64,000 nucleotides of DNA from the NCBI GenBank assembly GCA_965530755.1, contig CBESNA010000019.1, forward strand, positions 7,578 to 71,577, given 5' to 3'. Under the pieces are notes generated by a model. That model made no database searches. It had not been told where the DNA came from and was given only the letters and a program-made list of their open reading frames with translations. Both the position numbers and the translations under genes were made by a program. Positions 15,329-24,468 of this stretch are shown piece after piece (the first letter of the stretch is position 1; each line of letters opens with the position of its first letter). This stretch comes from SZUA-35 sp965530755. Its GTDB lineage: Bacteria; Actinomycetota; Acidimicrobiia; Acidimicrobiales; SZUA-35.

Positions 15329-16107
15329 CCAGCCCCGAGTGGCGTATCACGCGGGGCGACGACCCCGTGGTTGCAACAGCTATCCATGCCGGACACGAGC
15401 TGCGACCTGAGGTCGCTGCCCTGATGGCACTGTCTGACGCAGACCAGCTCCGGGAAGAGGACCCCTTCACGGACAACTGGGTGGGGATCGCCAAGAACTC
15501 CATCGTCGTCGATCGATCTCGTTTCGAGCTCGATCTCAACCGACCCCGAGACAAAGCGGTGTACCTCGTTCCCGAGGATGCATGGGGCCTCGACGTATGG
15601 AGCTCGCCGCCCCCCGAAGAAGTCAAACTTCGGTCTCTCGAGATCTACGACCGTTTCTACGAGGAGCTCGGAGCCCTCTGCGACGCATTGGTCGAGACCC
15701 ATGGTCATGTGCTCGTGCTGGATCTCCATTCCTACAACCACCGGCGGAGCGGACCGGACGGCCCGGTCGACGACCCTGAGCTCAACCCGGAAATCAACTT
15801 GGGGACCGAGTCGATCCATGAGGCGTGGGGTCCGGTCTTGCGCAGCTTCACCGAGACCCTGAGCGAACTACCATTCTACGACGATTCGATAGATGTACGA
15901 GCGAACGTGAAGTTCAAGGGCGGACAGATGACACGGTGGGTCAACGAGCGCTACGGCGACCGCGGGCTGTCGATCGCAGTCGAGATGAAGAAGATCTACA
16001 TCGACGAATGGTCCGGCGTGCTCGACGAGAGCATCACCGCCACCATCGGCGGACTCTTGGAGGCAGCAGCGCAATCGGCGCGACAGAGCCTCTCGGAAAA
16101 GGCCTGA
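15325..16107 (+). CDS. N-formylglutamate amidohydrolase family protein
   Basis: A 260-residue zinc hydrolase of the N-formylglutamate amidohydrolase (FGase) family. Visible zinc or active-site motifs are AIHAGHELRPE near residue 20 and VLDLHSYNHRR near 133. A conserved helix-rich C-terminus contains KFKGGQMTRWV and VEMKKIYIDEW. The GTG start overlaps the ATP-grasp stop by 4 nt (GTGA), so the two are translationally coupled. The bona fide histidine pathway is about 20 kb away and has its own candidate deformylase. Here the partner genes suggest removal of an acyl or aminoacyl group rather than histidine catabolism, but it could still serve as HutG in trans. Confidence 0.75.
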   Translation: MTSPEWRITRGDDPVVATAIHAGHELRPEVAALMALSDADQLREEDPFTDNWVGIAKNSIVVDRSRFELDLNRPRDKAVYLVPEDAWGLDVWSSPPPEEVKLRSLEIYDRFYEELGALCDALVETHGHVLVLDLHSYNHRRSGPDGPVDDPELNPEINLGTESIHEAWGPVLRSFTETLSELPFYDDSIDVRANVKFKGGQMTRWVNERYGDRGLSIAVEMKKIYIDEWSGVLDESITATIGGLLEAAAQSARQSLSEKA

Positions 16108-16322
16108 GGACCTGGCCACCGCGCCCCGTGTCCTGACGTAGATCGACCTTCCGACGAATCGATACGGCATTGCCAGATTCGGCGCGTCCGTTCGAGCACG
16201 AGGTTGAGGACATGGGCTGGATCCTCGGTGCCAGATGACACTCCGGCGATTGCGGTGCGCCGCATCCGTTCGGCCCCCTCGCACGAAAGACATGTGTCGT
16301 TCCAATTATCGGAGGAATCCAC

Positions 16323-16541
16323 ATGTCCGAAGTACTTCACGCTTTCCGGCCGAAGCTCCCGTTTCTCATTGCCGGGTTCGCTTCCTTCTTGTTCTCCGTC
16401 TGGTTGTACTTCGCGCAAGACGACGCGATGGCAGGGATCTTCGTTGGACTCTGGGTCCCGTCGATCCACTCGTTGGGCACGCTCGTGCTCGCTCAAACCG
16501 ACGAGCCTGCTCGCAGCGAAGCACAAGGGGTGCGGTCATGA
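16323..16541 (+). CDS. Small two-helix membrane protein
   Basis: A 72-residue protein with two hydrophobic helices (about 12-29 and 36-56) separated by AQDDA. The ATG follows a clear ribosome-binding site (GGAGG, 8 nt). I do not recognise the family. Its stop overlaps the start of a second small membrane protein (ATGA), so the two are made together and may form one complex. Confidence 0.55.
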   Translation: MSEVLHAFRPKLPFLIAGFASFLFSVWLYFAQDDAMAGIFVGLWVPSIHSLGTLVLAQTDEPARSEAQGVRS

Positions 16542-16717
16542 GTCAAACTGCGATCCTCATCGTGGGTGTCATCATCTTCGCGATCACGGTGTACGGCACC
16601 GTCATGGCCGGCGGACTCGCGCTCACTCGGCTCGAGATCGAGCAGAACCCGAACCTCAAGGACGGGGTCGATGAGGACCAGCTCAAGAAGCGCTTTCCGT
16701 TCCGACTGAAGTACTAA
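16538..16717 (+). CDS. Small single-span membrane protein
   Basis: A 59-residue protein with one N-terminal hydrophobic helix (ILIVGVIIFAITVYGTVMAG) and a charged C-terminal tail ending in KKRFPFRLKY. The topology is probably N-out with the tail inside. It is coupled by ATGA to the preceding small membrane protein. It resembles small accessory subunits of respiratory or transport complexes in size and shape only; no family is recognised. Confidence 0.5.
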   Translation: MSQTAILIVGVIIFAITVYGTVMAGGLALTRLEIEQNPNLKDGVDEDQLKKRFPFRLKY

Positions 16718-16727
16718 AAGCGCGGCC

Positions 16728-17276
16728 TCACCATCCGGAGGTGCCGGGCTCACCCTTGAAGGGGCCGACAACCTCGTCGGTAATCCATCCTCCGTAGAAG
16801 CCACCGGCTTGGCGTCGCACCTGTTCGCCATCCACCGTGCAATGGACCCGGCCCGGGTAAAAGGAGATCCACCCCGCAAAATTGGCGAACTCCGGGTACG
16901 GGTCTGGGTAGCGCCAGCCCACGGGTTCGGTGGTTACCGCCATCGCCACGTATTCGGCCGCACCTTTCCACTCGCAGTGCGACGTGCCGGGCACACGCAC
17001 CAAACGCCCGGGAATGACCGATTCGGGTGGCAGGTAGAAGGCCGGCGGATGGGAGGTCTCGAGTATTCGCACGGACCGGTCGGTTCGCGCCACGAGGCCG
17101 CCGGCGTCGGCCACTGTCACCGTTCGGCCGTCGGGTACTACCGCCGGGGGCCGTGGGTAGTCCCACACCGACTCCTGTCCGGGGCCCGGCTCTGCGGCGA
17201 ACGTCGGGCGCTGTTCGCCCCGATGCTCCCATCCGTCGCGTGCATGCTGAAGCCATGCTGGTCTGTTTTCGTTCAC
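16728..17276 (-). CDS. DUF427 domain protein
   Basis: A 182-residue protein with a DUF427 core. Typical motifs are present: RTVTVADAGGLVARTDRSVRILE, PPAFYLPPESV, TSHCEWKGAAEYV and FAGWISFYPGRVHCTVDGE. DUF427 proteins are small cytoplasmic beta-barrel proteins widespread in actinobacteria and of unknown function. It is convergent with the small membrane-protein pair. The sequence after the core (AGGFYGGWITDEVVGPFKG) is the usual C-terminal extension. Confidence 0.8.
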   Translation of the reverse strand: MNENRPAWLQHARDGWEHRGEQRPTFAAEPGPGQESVWDYPRPPAVVPDGRTVTVADAGGLVARTDRSVRILETSHPPAFYLPPESVIPGRLVRVPGTSHCEWKGAAEYVAMAVTTEPVGWRYPDPYPEFANFAGWISFYPGRVHCTVDGEQVRRQAGGFYGGWITDEVVGPFKGEPGTSGW

Positions 17277-17334
17277 GTCTGTCCAGACTAGGTGGAGGCC
17301 TTGGCTGGAGGGTGAATCGCCTGAGAGGCAGTGC

Positions 17335-18198
17335 CTACTTGTCTGCGCCGAGGGCGAAGCCGGACATGAACGGCTTCTGCAGGGCGATGAAGACCAGGAT
17401 CGGCGGAACGGAGATCAGCAAGGCAGCCAACATCAAGGGCCCGAACGTGAGCCCAGCGTCGACGTTTCGAAGGCCCTGAAGACCGACCTGAACGACTTGA
17501 TTGTCTTGATCGGAGACAATAAGGACGGGCCAGAGATACATGTTCCACACGAAGACGAACTGGATCACCGCGAGCGCTCCGATCACGTTCCACGAGAGTG
17601 GAATCAGGATCTTCGTCAGGAACTGAATGGGGGAGGCTCCGTCGATCTGGGAAGCCTCGGCCAGATCTCTCGGCAGGTTGGCGAAGTGCTGGCGGAAGAG
17701 GAACGCCCCGGTTGCCGACGCCGCGAACGGAACCGTGAGCCCGGCGAGCGTGTCCTTCCATCCCAGGTCGGAGACGAAGCGGAAGAGAGCCAGAATCATG
17801 ACCTCGGTCGGCATCATCAACGTGATGAGCACGAAGAAGAACACGATCCACTTGCCGCGGAACTTGAAGTAGACGAACGCGAGCCCGGCGAGGAGCGACA
17901 GGACTGTCTTTGCCACTGTGATCACCACGGCCTGAACGAGGGAGTTCCACATCAGACGGCCGATGTTTCGCTCGTTCCACACCAGGTCGAAGTGGTCGCG
18001 CAGTCCCGAACCAGGCGTGAGTTGGAACCGGAAGACCTCAGCATTGGTTTGGGTGGAGATGAGAGCGGCGTACGCAATGGGGAAGAGAATGAGCACCATC
18101 GACAGCCACAGGCCGAGGTGAACCGGCCAGCTCCGGCCCCGGATCAAGCCGGGACGCCCGACGTTCAACGAAAGCTTGTCACCCTCACGCGCTGCCAT
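17335..18198 (-). CDS. Carbohydrate ABC transporter permease (MalG/UgpE type)
   Basis: A 287-residue inner-membrane permease of a carbohydrate importer (CUT1 class). Six hydrophobic helices are visible, and the ATPase-docking EAA loop reads DLAEASQIDGASPIQFLTKI. The start codon lies 14 nt inside the end of the upstream MalF-type gene, so the pair is translationally coupled. With the upstream permease and solute-binding lipoprotein it makes a three-gene importer. No ATPase gene accompanies them, so a shared MsmK/UgpC-type ATPase elsewhere is probably used. Confidence 0.87.
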   Translation of the reverse strand: MAAREGDKLSLNVGRPGLIRGRSWPVHLGLWLSMVLILFPIAYAALISTQTNAEVFRFQLTPGSGLRDHFDLVWNERNIGRLMWNSLVQAVVITVAKTVLSLLAGLAFVYFKFRGKWIVFFFVLITLMMPTEVMILALFRFVSDLGWKDTLAGLTVPFAASATGAFLFRQHFANLPRDLAEASQIDGASPIQFLTKILIPLSWNVIGALAVIQFVFVWNMYLWPVLIVSDQDNQVVQVGLQGLRNVDAGLTFGPLMLAALLISVPPILVFIALQKPFMSGFALGADK

Positions 18199-19534
18199 AG
18201 TTGATGCGTCCTTCCGATTGACGGAACTGCCATGCTGTCAGTCCGATCACAGCGAGGAAGAGAACGACCGATTGGGCCGCACCCCGACCGAGGTCCCCGT
18301 TGTCGACCCCGACTCGAATGATTTCGTAGATGGCAACCGATGTCGCCCCCGCCGGTGCTCCCTTCGTGAGGAAGTCGATGGTTCCGTAGACGTCAAAGAA
18401 CGAGTAGGTGATGTTCGTAATGAGCAGGAAGAAGGCAATCGGGCCGAGGGCAGGAACGATGATGCTGCGGAATCGCTGCCAGGCGTTTGCCCCGTCGATC
18501 GCCGCAGCCTCGATCTGATCGCGAGGCACGGTCTGGAGTCCGGCCAAGAAGAACAAGAGGTTGTAACCGAGCAGCTTCCACACCGAGGCGAGGATGATCG
18601 TGGATCGTGCAAGGAACGCGCTCTGGGTGTAGTTGGGGAAATCGAATCCCCATCTCGTGGCGAGCGCAGCGAAGATCCCGCCCGTTGCGTTGAACATCAT
18701 GAAGAACAAGATTCCCGCAACGGGTGGTGAGATCGCGTATGGCCAGATCAGAAGCGTTCGATAGATCGTGATTCCCCGGACGTGGCGATAGCTGAGATAG
18801 GCCAGGGCCAACCCGAAGGTCATGCTCAGGACGACAGTGCCGGTGGAGATGATGATCGTGTTCAGGTAGACCCCGCGGTAGCCGCCGTTCTGGTTCTCGA
18901 AGATGAAATAGAGCGAGGTCAAGAAGAGGACGATGCCGAAGGGCTGCAGCATCCGGGTGAAATCATTGGCCAGGGAGCCCCGTTCTGACCGACGGTTCCA
19001 AAGGCCGATGCCCCAGATCGTGCCGACCGAGATCATCGGGAGCATGACCACGATGACGGGGTTGGCGACGAGAAGCTCGGAGTAGTTGCTGAGGCAACGC
19101 TCGGCGACACGAGGGGCACCGAGCCGGGTCAGCTTCGTGGACAGAGTGAAGGTCTGGTAAGCGGGAAGATAGAGAAAGAAGACGAGGATGATGAGCGTGG
19201 GCGACAGCAACAGCCATGGCCACCACCACGCGAGCCGGTAGGCGCCGGTGCGAATGTCGCGCGAACTCGACGCGTCGGTTTCGCGCCGGCCGAGGACGGC
19301 CTTGGTGCCGCTGCCGAAGATCCAGGCAAATGCTGCACCGACGCCGATGCCGAGCACAGCCTCAGTTGATTCGGCATCTGAGGCGAACGTGCAGAATCCG
19401 AGCGCAGCAAGAATGACGGTGGCTCCGAGGACACCGAGGGCACTGCCGAGGGCGACCTCTCGTTTGGTCTTGTGACCAAACGAGAGGACACCGACAGCAG
19501 CAGCAACTATCAGGCTGAGAACGATTCCGATCAC
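18185..19534 (-). CDS. Carbohydrate ABC transporter permease (MalF/UgpA type) with N-terminal extension
   Basis: A 449-residue permease partner of the MalG-type protein. The EAA loop reads QIEAAAIDGANAWQRFRSII. The protein is longer than a usual UgpA (about 300 residues). The first roughly 100 residues contain two extra hydrophobic helices (IVLSLIVAAAVGVLSFG and a second around 36-60) plus a charged linker before the standard P-x-hydrophobic start WPWLLLSPTLIILVFF. It starts 8 nt after the stop of the binding-protein gene. The sugar is unknown. Confidence 0.86.
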   Translation of the reverse strand: MIGIVLSLIVAAAVGVLSFGHKTKREVALGSALGVLGATVILAALGFCTFASDAESTEAVLGIGVGAAFAWIFGSGTKAVLGRRETDASSSRDIRTGAYRLAWWWPWLLLSPTLIILVFFLYLPAYQTFTLSTKLTRLGAPRVAERCLSNYSELLVANPVIVVMLPMISVGTIWGIGLWNRRSERGSLANDFTRMLQPFGIVLFLTSLYFIFENQNGGYRGVYLNTIIISTGTVVLSMTFGLALAYLSYRHVRGITIYRTLLIWPYAISPPVAGILFFMMFNATGGIFAALATRWGFDFPNYTQSAFLARSTIILASVWKLLGYNLLFFLAGLQTVPRDQIEAAAIDGANAWQRFRSIIVPALGPIAFFLLITNITYSFFDVYGTIDFLTKGAPAGATSVAIYEIIRVGVDNGDLGRGAAQSVVLFLAVIGLTAWQFRQSEGRINYGSA

Positions 19535-19542
19535 CGGAGATA

Positions 19543-20928
19543 TCAGCCGGCGAAGAGTTCGTTGTAATCGTCCAGCAGGACCTGGCCCTCGTCCTGAGCC
19601 GAGCCCATGCGGGTGGCGACGTCGACGTCGTTCACGAGGATGTCCTCGACTGCGGCAGTGATGACGTCACGAACAGCAACGAAGTTTCCGATCAACGCTC
19701 CGGTGGAGGCCGGTGTGTTCTTGGCCGCATCGAGCTGTTCTGAAGCGACAGCCGAGTTCGGGCTTTCCTCAAACCAACCCTCGGTTTCGAGCAGGGCTAC
19801 GGCGCTGTTGGTGATGGGGATGTAGCCGGTGAGCTGGTGCCACGCTGCCGCGTTCTCGGGGTTCGAGAAGAAGTTCATGAAGGCGAGTGCACCGTCTTGT
19901 TCGTTGGTGTCGAGCCCCGCGGTCAGCCAAAGGGTGGCCCCGCCAATCAGGTTGCCCTCGTAGGCGACATCCTGGTTGTACGGCATGAACGACGACCGAA
20001 CATCGAACCCGTTCTCTACGCCAGCGTCGGTGATAGGCCTGGTGTCAGACGACGAGTAGATCAGCATCGCAACGTTCTGTGCCTGGAAGGCCGCTGAGGT
20101 GCCGTCCCAGTCGCGCTGCACGCCCGTGTACACGTAGTGGCCTGAGTCTTCGAGGTCGCTCCACCACTGCACGTAGTTCACGGCGGCATCGGAGTTCAGG
20201 AACAGCTCGGTTGCCCGAGCCGAACGCCCGTTGTCGTTGTTGGCAAGGTCGGCGCCGGCTTGGCCGAGCGACTGCTCGAAGAACCAACCGTGGTTCGGCC
20301 ACGTGATACAGCCTTCCGAGGGGGCATCGGGCAGAGCCATGATTGCGTCACACGCCGACTCGATGTCCGCCCAAGTCGCTGGAGGCTCGGTCACACCGGC
20401 CTCAGCGAGGATGTCCATGTTGGAGAACATCGTCGTTGACGATGTGTTCCACGGCATCGAATAGAGCTCCCCATCGATGGTGTAGTAGTTCGTTGCTGCG
20501 GAGACGACGTCGCCGAGTACGACCGGCTCGCCGAGAATCTCCGACCGTCCGTCGATTGCTTCGGTCACCGACACGAAGATCGGATTGCCGTCGGAGTCGA
20601 CGGCGTCGAGAGCTTCCTGTGTGGCCGCTTCGAAGAAGTGAATGATTTCGGGCGGGTTGCCTTCATCGATTGCGAGCTGTGCCTGTTCGAACACGGTGTT
20701 GTAGGAGTCGAACGAACTCACAACGACGTTGTACTCAGGATGCTCGGCGTTGAACGCTGCAGCCTTGTCCTCGGTGAATCCCAACCGAGCGTCATCGGTG
20801 AACGCGATCCACATCTCGATCGTGACGGGGTCATCAGAGCTCGCGCTGTTCTCGTCACCGCCGCCGTCGCTCGAACAAGCTGCGGCCAAGAGAACAAGCA
20901 CCGCGAACAGACCAAAAATCTTCTTCAT
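19543..20928 (-). CDS. Sugar ABC transporter solute-binding lipoprotein
   Basis: A 461-residue extracytoplasmic binding protein of the MalE/UgpB family. It begins with a lipoprotein signal (MKKIFGLFAVLVLLAAACSS), Cys18 being the lipidation site. It continues with EMWIAFTDDARLGFTEDKAAAFN, typical of the first lobe, and has an acidic mature chain. ATG 20928 has a good ribosome-binding site (AGAGGA); in-frame sequence upstream is unrelated. It is first in the operon, before the two permeases. Substrate cannot be read; glycerol-3-phosphate or an oligosaccharide is typical. Confidence 0.87.
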   Translation of the reverse strand: MKKIFGLFAVLVLLAAACSSDGGGDENSASSDDPVTIEMWIAFTDDARLGFTEDKAAAFNAEHPEYNVVVSSFDSYNTVFEQAQLAIDEGNPPEIIHFFEAATQEALDAVDSDGNPIFVSVTEAIDGRSEILGEPVVLGDVVSAATNYYTIDGELYSMPWNTSSTTMFSNMDILAEAGVTEPPATWADIESACDAIMALPDAPSEGCITWPNHGWFFEQSLGQAGADLANNDNGRSARATELFLNSDAAVNYVQWWSDLEDSGHYVYTGVQRDWDGTSAAFQAQNVAMLIYSSSDTRPITDAGVENGFDVRSSFMPYNQDVAYEGNLIGGATLWLTAGLDTNEQDGALAFMNFFSNPENAAAWHQLTGYIPITNSAVALLETEGWFEESPNSAVASEQLDAAKNTPASTGALIGNFVAVRDVITAAVEDILVNDVDVATRMGSAQDEGQVLLDDYNELFAG

Positions 20929-21088
20929 GGGAATCCTCTTCCAGTTGATGTCGCAAAGGTACTCGTCGGCGGGCCCGCGCGCCCGTTTGCCCTCGCATCG
21001 AGATGAAATCCCCGGAACCGCAAACGTGAATGGCGGGCGTCCATAGGATGACGCACGAGAAGATGGACGAAAACGGGAGCACGAGTTG

Positions 21089-21700
21089 GTGGATCGCAGT
21101 GGTTGGGACGAGCTGGTATCGAAGGATCCGGACCACTCGCAGTGGTATGTCGAACGGTTCCGGTCCATGGCAGCGGCAGGCGATGATCTGGCCGGCGAAG
21201 CCCGTTTCGTCGATGCAATGGTGCCCCGTAGCGCTCGCATATTGGATGCCGGCTGTGGGCCCGGTCGGGTGGGTGCGTTTCTGGCCGACAGCGGGCACAC
21301 GGTCGTCGGCGTCGACGGTGATCCGGTTCTCATTGCCGCCGCTGAAGAGGACCACCCGGGTCCGACATGGCTGGTAGGTGATCTCGCCGACCTTGACCTT
21401 CCATCAAAGGGAGTCGACGAGGGTTTCGACGCGATCGTGTGCGCTGGGAACGTCATGACGTTCCTTGCACCAACCACACGTCGAGAGGTGCTCACCCGAC
21501 TGGGACGCCACCTGCGACCCCACGGAAGGATCGTTGTCGGGTTCGGTTCGGGACGTGGCTATGAGTTCGAACACTTCCGCGATGACGTGAACGCGGGGGA
21601 GTTGATCTCGGAGCTGGAGCTGGGGTCCTGGGACCTCCGCCCTCTCACCGACGATTCCGATTTCATCGTCGCTGTCCTGGGTCGTCGACCAGGAGCCTGA
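21089..21700 (+). CDS. Class I SAM-dependent methyltransferase
   Basis: A roughly 203-residue methyltransferase with motif I ILDAGCGPGRVGAFLADSG (about 52-70), the acidic loop VVGVDGDP after it and the motif IV region FDAIVCAGNVMTFL. This is the Methyltransf_11/25 type acting on an unknown small molecule or lipid. The start is GTG 21089 with GGGAG upstream; a TTG at 21086 is adjacent. It is transcribed divergently from the sugar-importer operon, and the 160 nt between them must hold both promoters. It converges with the PcfJ-domain gene. Confidence 0.8.
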   Translation: MDRSGWDELVSKDPDHSQWYVERFRSMAAAGDDLAGEARFVDAMVPRSARILDAGCGPGRVGAFLADSGHTVVGVDGDPVLIAAAEEDHPGPTWLVGDLADLDLPSKGVDEGFDAIVCAGNVMTFLAPTTRREVLTRLGRHLRPHGRIVVGFGSGRGYEFEHFRDDVNAGELISELELGSWDLRPLTDDSDFIVAVLGRRPGA

Positions 21701-21705
21701 GCCCG

Positions 21706-22941
21706 TCAGGCCCGGGCGATCGCGCCCCGGGCGAGCAGCATTGCGGTCACGGCTTGTCTGGTCGTTCGTGGCATTGGGCGGTTGTTTGCTGCCTCCAGCT
21801 GAATGATCGACCGCCGGGCGGGATCGACTTCGACGGCTCCGGCCAGCCGTCCACGAATCTGGATGCCCAGAACGAGTCTTCGTCCGCTGTCGACGAGTGC
21901 CGTGTAGGAGCCGAGGCAGTTCCGCAGTTCGGAGCCCCATAGTTCGAGCTCGGCAGGGCTGTTCGGCAGGACGAGTTCGATGTCACCGACTCTGGCCCCG
22001 TCGTACTGGGCCCACGACGCCGGATGATCGAACAGGTCCGGCCGTGGGTCGACGACGGTCGCAGGTCTGCGACGGAGAGCAGGGTGCGGCTGCGGCCGGT
22101 TCGGCGGTGGTTGGGGGAGGAGTGCATCTGCGACGACTTCCTCGAGTGCCGAGATCGTCGTGGGGAGTCGCGGAATCACGTGGTCGGCCCGAGACAGACC
22201 ATCCAATCCGTCCAACAGACGTTGTGGACTGCCGTCTCGTGCCGCGGACTGCAGCAACTGCACCGCGTGATCGGGCCGAGCGGGTCCGAGGGTGCCGGCG
22301 AGGAGCGCGAATTGGGCATCGTCGCATCGGTATTCGTTGTCGAGCCCGCTGAGGACGTCGCCGACCTGTCCAGTGTCGAGGCGAGGCGTCGCCAGCACCA
22401 GTGCGAGGGGCCACCACTCGGGGCGCCCGGTCAATTTCTGTCCAATGAGTCGTGTGACGCGGCGCGACGTCCGGCCGCCGAGGACACGGGTGGCGGCGTT
22501 CCTGACATCGGGACCCTCGCACCAGCGGGCAGCCCATCGAGGCAACGACGTCGGGTCATCGGGTTCGAATTCACTGCTCCGCAGCAGGGGCCAAGCAGCC
22601 GCCAATGCGATGTGTTCGGGCTCTCCGGTTCGACGTGCGTCCCACCATCCTTGGCCGACGCTGAAGCGATCGAGGCCAGTGGCGGCTGCGGCGGCCCAAC
22701 GGTCGGGGTGCTCGCCAGCTTGGTGGGCTGCGGTTCGGAGAGCGGCGAACCAAGCCGCCGGATCGCGCGAAACTTCGACGACCTTGGCCGCCTCGAAGAA
22801 CGAAAGGCCGAGTCGGCATCGCCGGCCGGCTTCGTCGACTTGAATTGTCACCGGGCAGTTCCCGTGGGGATTGACCATCGATTGCCATGGGCTGTTGTGG
22901 CGTGCAACTGCATCCAGGCCGCCGCCGAACTCCAACAACAT
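21706..22941 (-). CDS. PcfJ-like domain protein
   Basis: A 411-residue protein whose C-terminal third matches the PcfJ-like domain: LPNSPAELELWGSELRNCLGSY, then RRLVLGIQIRGRLAGAVEVD, then IIQLEAANNRPM. The C-G-S-Y element is the hallmark. The N-terminal 250 residues are helical and rich in Trp, Arg and Ala with no recognised motif. PcfJ was named in an enterococcal conjugative plasmid, but the domain also occurs in chromosomal genes of unknown function and here there are no conjugation genes. It is nested between a methyltransferase (convergent) and a beta-propeller lipoprotein. Confidence 0.6.
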   Translation of the reverse strand: MLLEFGGGLDAVARHNSPWQSMVNPHGNCPVTIQVDEAGRRCRLGLSFFEAAKVVEVSRDPAAWFAALRTAAHQAGEHPDRWAAAAATGLDRFSVGQGWWDARRTGEPEHIALAAAWPLLRSSEFEPDDPTSLPRWAARWCEGPDVRNAATRVLGGRTSRRVTRLIGQKLTGRPEWWPLALVLATPRLDTGQVGDVLSGLDNEYRCDDAQFALLAGTLGPARPDHAVQLLQSAARDGSPQRLLDGLDGLSRADHVIPRLPTTISALEEVVADALLPQPPPNRPQPHPALRRRPATVVDPRPDLFDHPASWAQYDGARVGDIELVLPNSPAELELWGSELRNCLGSYTALVDSGRRLVLGIQIRGRLAGAVEVDPARRSIIQLEAANNRPMPRTTRQAVTAMLLARGAIARA

Positions 22942-23097
22942 CTCTCCAACCTCATCGCTTGTTTGTGGCCTGCCACGCCCGGCACTGAATCGAACACATG
23001 TTCGCGCGTGGGTCGTGGCTGCACAAGCAGAAATCGACGTCGCCCCCCGCCGCTCGTCATCCTCAGACTGAGAAATGCGGTCCTCGTCGCGTCATTC

Positions 23098-24468
23098 TTA
23101 CGTCGGGCCCCAACTTGCTCCGAAATCTCGGTCTGTGTTGTCGGTCAGCTGCGCAATTCGGGCGCCATCGGCGGACATGACGTAGATCTCGAAGTCGCCG
23201 TCACGGTCTGACGTGAACGTCAGGAAAGACCCATCCGGTGACCAATCGGGGAACACATCAACCGCGCGGTCGAAGGTCAAGCGGGTCAGCGCCGACCCGT
23301 CAGCGTTGGCGACGAAGATGTCGGTATTGCTTTCGCGAGTCGAATGGAAGGCAATCCGAGCGCCGTCCGGCGACCACGTCGGTCCGCCACCGAACACGGG
23401 AGAATCCAGCGGTCGGAGGTCCGCGCCGTTGGCGTCCATGATGAGGACTTCGTCTGCTCCGTTCCGGTCCGTTTGGAAGATGATCCGAGTGCCGTCCGGC
23501 GACCAGTCAGGGAACGAGTCGAAGGCCGGGTCGGATGTGAGCTGCATCAGGTTCGCGCCGTCGGGATCCATGGTGTAGATGTCCGGCCCATCGCCGGCAG
23601 TGAAAACGATGCGAGAGCCATCAGGGGACCATCGAGGGAACCCGGCGTCCTCGGCGAGACTCCGAATGTCGTTGCCGTCGGGATCCATGGAGTAGACGCC
23701 CCAGTCTCGGTTTCGGTTCGACTGGAAGACGATGCGGGTGCCGTCTGGTGACCATTCCGCCGCGTTGTCGTAGGCCGGGTGGTTCGTCACGCGTCGAATC
23801 TCGTTGGTCTCGATGTCGAGGGTGTAGATCTCCGGGTTCCCGTCTCGGTCCGACTCGAACCCGATGACGCCAGTGAGACCGAGGTCGGCCACTGTCGTCG
23901 GCGATGCAGCATCGCGATCGCCGTCGTCGCCGGGGGCGACGGGCCCGATACATGCTTCCATCGCTGCGATGAACACCGCAGATGCCGCCTCGCTCTCGGC
24001 ATCGACAGTCGCTTTGTCCGTCCCTGCTTCGAATTCGGCCCGTAGCGCGTCGATGAAGAAGTCATCGCCGAGCTCATTCAGGACGCAGTCCTTCTCCTGT
24101 GAGCTCATCTCATCGGGGAGGCTGTTTCGGGCGGCCTCGGCGAGGTCGGCACAGGTCTCGAGGCTCGCAATGATCGTGTCGACCTCTTCGCCGCTCCAGT
24201 CGGTCTGGAATTCGTCCGGAATGTTGGTGACCGTGAAACCGAGTTCGCCGAGCCGCTGCTCACCGATCGAACTCACGATTTCGACGGCGAAGCAGTCGGC
24301 CGATACCCGGCTGAAGAATGGGGCGTTCGGATCGGCGAGGATGTCCTCAGCGATGGCCTGCACCAGCGGATTGGTGGTCGATTCCTCATCAACGTTCCCA
24401 CATGAGCCAGCCAGAACGAGACAAGCGGCCACTACACCGAGGCGTCCGATCCAACGATGACGGAACAT
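23098..24468 (-). CDS. TolB-like beta-propeller lipoprotein
   Basis: A 456-residue surface lipoprotein. The signal peptide ends at a lipobox (VLAGSC, Cys23). Residues about 30-190 form an acidic helical domain with several cysteines. Residues about 205-456 contain five copies of the PD40 motif WSPDG, each followed by hydrophobic strands ending in SNR, TDR or STR, plus a related first blade. These form a TolB-like propeller, probably a protein- or ligand-binding platform on the cell surface. No Tol-Pal genes are near, as expected for an actinobacterium. Confidence 0.82.
   Translation of the reverse strand: MFRHRWIGRLGVVAACLVLAGSCGNVDEESTTNPLVQAIAEDILADPNAPFFSRVSADCFAVEIVSSIGEQRLGELGFTVTNIPDEFQTDWSGEEVDTIIASLETCADLAEAARNSLPDEMSSQEKDCVLNELGDDFFIDALRAEFEAGTDKATVDAESEAASAVFIAAMEACIGPVAPGDDGDRDAASPTTVADLGLTGVIGFESDRDGNPEIYTLDIETNEIRRVTNHPAYDNAAEWSPDGTRIVFQSNRNRDWGVYSMDPDGNDIRSLAEDAGFPRWSPDGSRIVFTAGDGPDIYTMDPDGANLMQLTSDPAFDSFPDWSPDGTRIIFQTDRNGADEVLIMDANGADLRPLDSPVFGGGPTWSPDGARIAFHSTRESNTDIFVANADGSALTRLTFDRAVDVFPDWSPDGSFLTFTSDRDGDFEIYVMSADGARIAQLTDNTDRDFGASWGPT

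Noticed and set aside
15325..16107. Calling the FGase-like gene the hutG of the histidine pathway
   Set aside because: It is about 20 kb away from the hut genes and coupled to an ATP-grasp ligase, a linkage that points to a different role. It remains a possible in-trans substitute and is noted as such.
22024..23211. Plus-strand open frame of about 395 codons opposite the PcfJ-domain gene
   Set aside because: No recognisable domain and no initiation signal. The minus-strand frame has the PcfJ signature and normal composition.
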